A DNA stretch of 8,714 bases from Streptomyces katrae (GTDB lineage Bacteria; Actinomycetota; Actinomycetes; Streptomycetales; Streptomycetaceae): NCBI RefSeq assembly GCF_000966975.1, contig NZ_JZWV01000514.1, positions 1-8,714 on the forward strand, written 5' to 3'. A program made the translations under genes and the position numbers. Positions 6,363 to 8,714 of the stretch are shown here, one piece after another. Under the pieces are notes generated by a model. The model was not told where the DNA came from and searched no databases. It saw only the letters and a list, made by a program, of their open reading frames with translations. Position 1 is the stretch's first letter. Each line of letters begins with the position of its first letter.

Positions 6363-7014
6363 AGCCCATGCCCGGTTCGGTGATGAAGTGGCGCGGGTGC
6401 GAGGGGTCCGTCTCCAGCTTGCGCCGCAGCTGGGCCATGTAGACCCTCAGGTAGTTGGTCTCGGTCCCGTAGGAGGGCCCCCAGACCTCCTGGAGGAGCT
6501 GTTTCTGGCTGACGAGCTTCCCCCCGTTGCGCACGAGCACCTCCAGCAGGTGCCACTCGGTGGGGGTGAGCCGTACGTCGCGTCCCTCGCGGACCGCCTT
6601 CTTGGCCGCGAGGTCCACCGTGAACCCCTCGGTCTCCACGACCACCTCGTCCTCGCCCGCCCCGGCGGCCGGCTCGGCCCGGCGGACGGCCGCGCGCAGC
6701 CGGGCGAAGGGCTTGGTGACGTAGTCGTCGGCGCCCGCGTCGAGGGCCTCGACCTTCTCGTCGGAGCTGTGCCGGGCGGAGAGGACCAGGATCGGGACCC
6801 GGGTCCAGCCGCGCAGGCCCCTGATCACCTCGACCCCGTCCATGTCGGGCAGGCCGAGGTCGAGCACGACCACGTCGGGGTGGCGGGCGGCCGCGAGTTC
6901 CAGGGCGCCCGCCCCGTCGGCGGCGGCGTCCACCTCGTACTTGCGCGCCTTGAGGTTGATCACGAGGGCTCGGACGATCTGCGGCTCGTCGTCCACCACG
7001 AGCACCCGGGTCAT
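6346..7014 (-). CDS. kdpE: KdpE-type OmpR/PhoB-family response regulator, receiver domain shortened
   Basis: This 222-residue DNA-binding regulator is expected to switch on the high-affinity K+ ATPase genes kdpFABC after phosphorylation by KdpD. The receiver domain (1-112) keeps the acidic pair D8-D9, phospho-acceptor D52 in VVVLDLGLPDMDG, S79 and K101. A winged-helix domain (about 125-221) carries the usual motifs LTPTEWHLLEVL and the wing ending GMGYRFEK. One oddity: after KPF (101-103) the sequence goes straight to ARLRAAVRR, where the family has about six more residues of the type xxxELL. The reading frame is intact, so this is a clean 18-bp shortfall in helix alpha-5, part of the dimer face of active regulators. 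Its ATG overlaps the kdpD stop (ATGA), with AGGA 5 nt upstream inside kdpD. Confidence 0.9.
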   Translation of the reverse strand: MTRVLVVDDEPQIVRALVINLKARKYEVDAAADGAGALELAAARHPDVVVLDLGLPDMDGVEVIRGLRGWTRVPILVLSARHSSDEKVEALDAGADDYVTKPFARLRAAVRRAEPAAGAGEDEVVVETEGFTVDLAAKKAVREGRDVRLTPTEWHLLEVLVRNGGKLVSQKQLLQEVWGPSYGTETNYLRVYMAQLRRKLETDPSHPRHFITEPGMGYRFEK

Positions 7015-8714
7015 TGGGGTCCTGCTTTCTGTCGTTCGGAGAGGTCCCCGGTCCGCCGGGGTTCGAGGGGATCCGCCTGGTCAACGCCGTCGGGGTGGTG
7101 CCCGGTTCCGGCCGGCGCCGCGGGCCCGGCGCGGTGGGCCGCGCGGAGGGTGAGCACCATGGTCAGCCCGCCGCCCGGGGTGTCCTCGGCGGCGAGGGTG
7201 CCGTCCATGGCCTCGGCGAAGCCCCGCGCCACCGCCAGGCCCAGGCCCACCCCGGCCCCGCGGGGGGCGTCGCCGTGCCGCTGGAACGGGGCGAAGATGC
7301 GGTCCTTGGCCTCGTCGGGCACCCCGGGCCCGCGGTCCACGACCCGGAGCTCGACCCGGTCGCCGAGGGCGCTGGCCGCGACCAGCACCCGCCGGCCCGG
7401 GGGGCTGTACTTGACGGCGTTCTCCACCACGTTGGCCACGCTCCGCTCCAGCAGGCCGGGGTCCACCCGCACCATCGGCAGGGTCTCGGGCACGTCGAGC
7501 AGGACGCTGTCCTCCGGTACGCCGCCCAGCGCCATCGGGACCACCTCGTCCAGGTCGATCTCCCGGATCAGCGGGGTCACGGTGCCGGTCTGCAGCCGGG
7601 ACATGTCGAGCAGGTTGCCCACCAGGTGGTCGAGCCGGTCGGCGCCCTCCTCGATGCCCTCCAGCAGCTCGGCCCGGTCCTCCTCGGACCAATCCACGTC
7701 GTCGGAGCGCAGGGAGCTGACGGAGGCCTTGATGGAGGCCAGGGGCGTCCGCAGGTCGTGGCTGACGGCGGCCAGCAGGGCGGTGCGGATCCGGTTGCCC
7801 TCGGCCAGCCGGCGGGCCTCCTCGGCCTCCCCGACCAGCCGCTGGCGGTCCAGCACCACGGCGGCCTGGGCGGCGAAGGCGCCGAGCACCCGGCGGTCCT
7901 CGGCGGGCAGCACCCGCCCGGACAGGGCCAGCGCCATGTGGTCGCCGATCGGCATGTCCACGTCCGCCTCCTCCGGCCGGGCGGCCGGGGCGGGGCCCAC
8001 GCTGCCGGCCGGCGTCCAGGGCTCCAGCTCGCCCGCCCGCTCCAGCAGGGCCACCGATTCCATGGCGAAGGTCTCGCGCACCCGCTCCAGCAGCGCGTCC
8101 AGGGCGGTCTCGCCGCGCAGGACGCTCCCGGCCAGGGTGGACAGGATCTCGGACTCCGCCCGCAGCCGGGCGGCCTGGTGCGTGCGCCGGGCGGCCAGGT
8201 CCACCACCGAGGCCACCGAGACCGCGACGCCGAAGAAGACCGAGATGGCCATGATGTTGCGGGGGTCGGAGATGGTGAACCGGTGCAGCGGCTCGACGAA
8301 GAAGTAGTTCAGCAGCAGCGACCCGAAGGCGGCGGAGGCCAGGGCCGGCCAGAGCCCGCCGATCAGCGCGGCAGCCACCGTCAGCCCCAGGAACAGCAGC
8401 ATGTCGTTGGCGAGGCCGGGGTCGGTGCTGATGTGGGTCAGCAGCAGGCACAGCAGCACCGGGAAGAGCACGCCGACCACCCAGCCCGCGACGATCCTGG
8501 GCCGGCCGAGCCGGGCGGCGGAGCGGACCACGGGCAGCCCGCGCCCCCTGGCCACCTCCTCGTGGGTGACGATGTGCACGTCGAGGTCGGGACCCGAGTC
8601 GCGGGCGACGGTCGCACCCACCCCGGGGCCCAGGACGTACTGCCAGGTCTTGCGGCGGCTGGAGCCCAGGACGATCTGGGTGGCGTTGACCCCGCGGGCG
8701 AAGGCGAGGAGCGT
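7011..8714 (-). CDS. kdpD: KdpD-type K+-sensing histidine kinase, N-terminus beyond the window
   Basis: About 567 C-terminal residues of the sensor kinase are visible; the frame is open to the right edge, so the N-terminal KdpD domain and first part of the USP domain are missing. In fragment numbering, the end of the USP-like domain is at 1-52 (GVNATQIVLGSSRR, typical KdpD), four membrane helices (DUF4118 type) at about 74-172, a GAF-like region at about 186-291, the dimerisation/phosphorylation helix with SHDLRTPL (His319, codon 7760-7758), and the ATPase domain with N box NVVENAVKYS, G1 DRGPGVP and G2 GVGLGLAVARG up to about 524. A proline- and charge-rich tail of about 40 residues ends it. 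All catalytic boxes are intact. An internal GTG at 8621 is not the start: it lies inside the USP domain. It overlaps kdpE by ATGA; kdpFABC is not in the window. Confidence 0.93.
   Translation of the reverse strand, partial: TLLAFARGVNATQIVLGSSRRKTWQYVLGPGVGATVARDSGPDLDVHIVTHEEVARGRGLPVVRSAARLGRPRIVAGWVVGVLFPVLLCLLLTHISTDPGLANDMLLFLGLTVAAALIGGLWPALASAAFGSLLLNYFFVEPLHRFTISDPRNIMAISVFFGVAVSVASVVDLAARRTHQAARLRAESEILSTLAGSVLRGETALDALLERVRETFAMESVALLERAGELEPWTPAGSVGPAPAARPEEADVDMPIGDHMALALSGRVLPAEDRRVLGAFAAQAAVVLDRQRLVGEAEEARRLAEGNRIRTALLAAVSHDLRTPLASIKASVSSLRSDDVDWSEEDRAELLEGIEEGADRLDHLVGNLLDMSRLQTGTVTPLIREIDLDEVVPMALGGVPEDSVLLDVPETLPMVRVDPGLLERSVANVVENAVKYSPPGRRVLVAASALGDRVELRVVDRGPGVPDEAKDRIFAPFQRHGDAPRGAGVGLGLAVARGFAEAMDGTLAAEDTPGGGLTMVLTLRAAHRAGPAAPAGTGHHPDGVDQADPLEPRRTGDLSERQKAGPQ

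Noticed and set aside
5884..8307. Long open frame (807 codons) on the plus strand opposite the OB-fold, kdpE and kdpD genes
   Set aside because: The opposite strand encodes well-recognised domains throughout, and this frame has no coherent motifs. It is an effect of high GC.
7011..8621. Treating the sensor kinase as a complete 536-residue gene starting at GTG 8621
   Set aside because: The frame continues upstream to the window edge with typical KdpD USP-domain sequence, so this GTG is internal.

Overview
The window looks like chromosomal DNA from a high-GC actinobacterium, most likely Streptomyces or a close relative. Base composition is very GC-rich with strong third-position G/C bias. GTG starts are common, and two genes have promoter-like boxes ending 6-7 nt before the start codon, as expected of leaderless transcripts. 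From memory, the order methyltransferase - permease - two TrkA-like genes - DUF3159 gene - OB-fold gene resembles Mycobacterium tuberculosis Rv2689c-Rv2694c (ceoB/ceoC region), so most of this is a conserved actinobacterial neighbourhood rather than an island. I see no transposon, phage, CRISPR or tRNA signal.

Layout from left to right: (1) a TrmA/RlmD-type RNA m5U methyltransferase on the minus strand; (2) a strong intrinsic terminator; (3) a large KimA-type APC-superfamily permease on the minus strand; (4) a 210-bp divergent regulatory region with a leaderless promoter candidate and an 18-bp operator-like palindrome; (5) two single-RCK TrkA-type regulators (ceoB- and ceoC-like) on the plus strand, overlapping by ATGA; (6) a nested inverted repeat acting as a two-way terminator between convergent genes; (7) a DUF3159 membrane protein and a small OB-fold protein on the minus strand, 3 nt apart; (8) the response regulator KdpE and the C-terminal two thirds of the sensor kinase KdpD on the minus strand, overlapping by ATGA. 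kdpD runs off the right edge.

The common theme is potassium. The permease keeps the residues that coordinate K+ in Bacillus KimA, the RCK pair are nucleotide-sensing gating subunits of K+ transporters, and KdpDE senses K+ limitation. No TrkH/KtrB-type channel subunit is present, so the divergent permease is the natural candidate partner of the RCK pair. The oddest single feature is KdpE: its receiver domain lacks six residues at the start of helix alpha-5, an in-frame gap relative to the OmpR/PhoB family.
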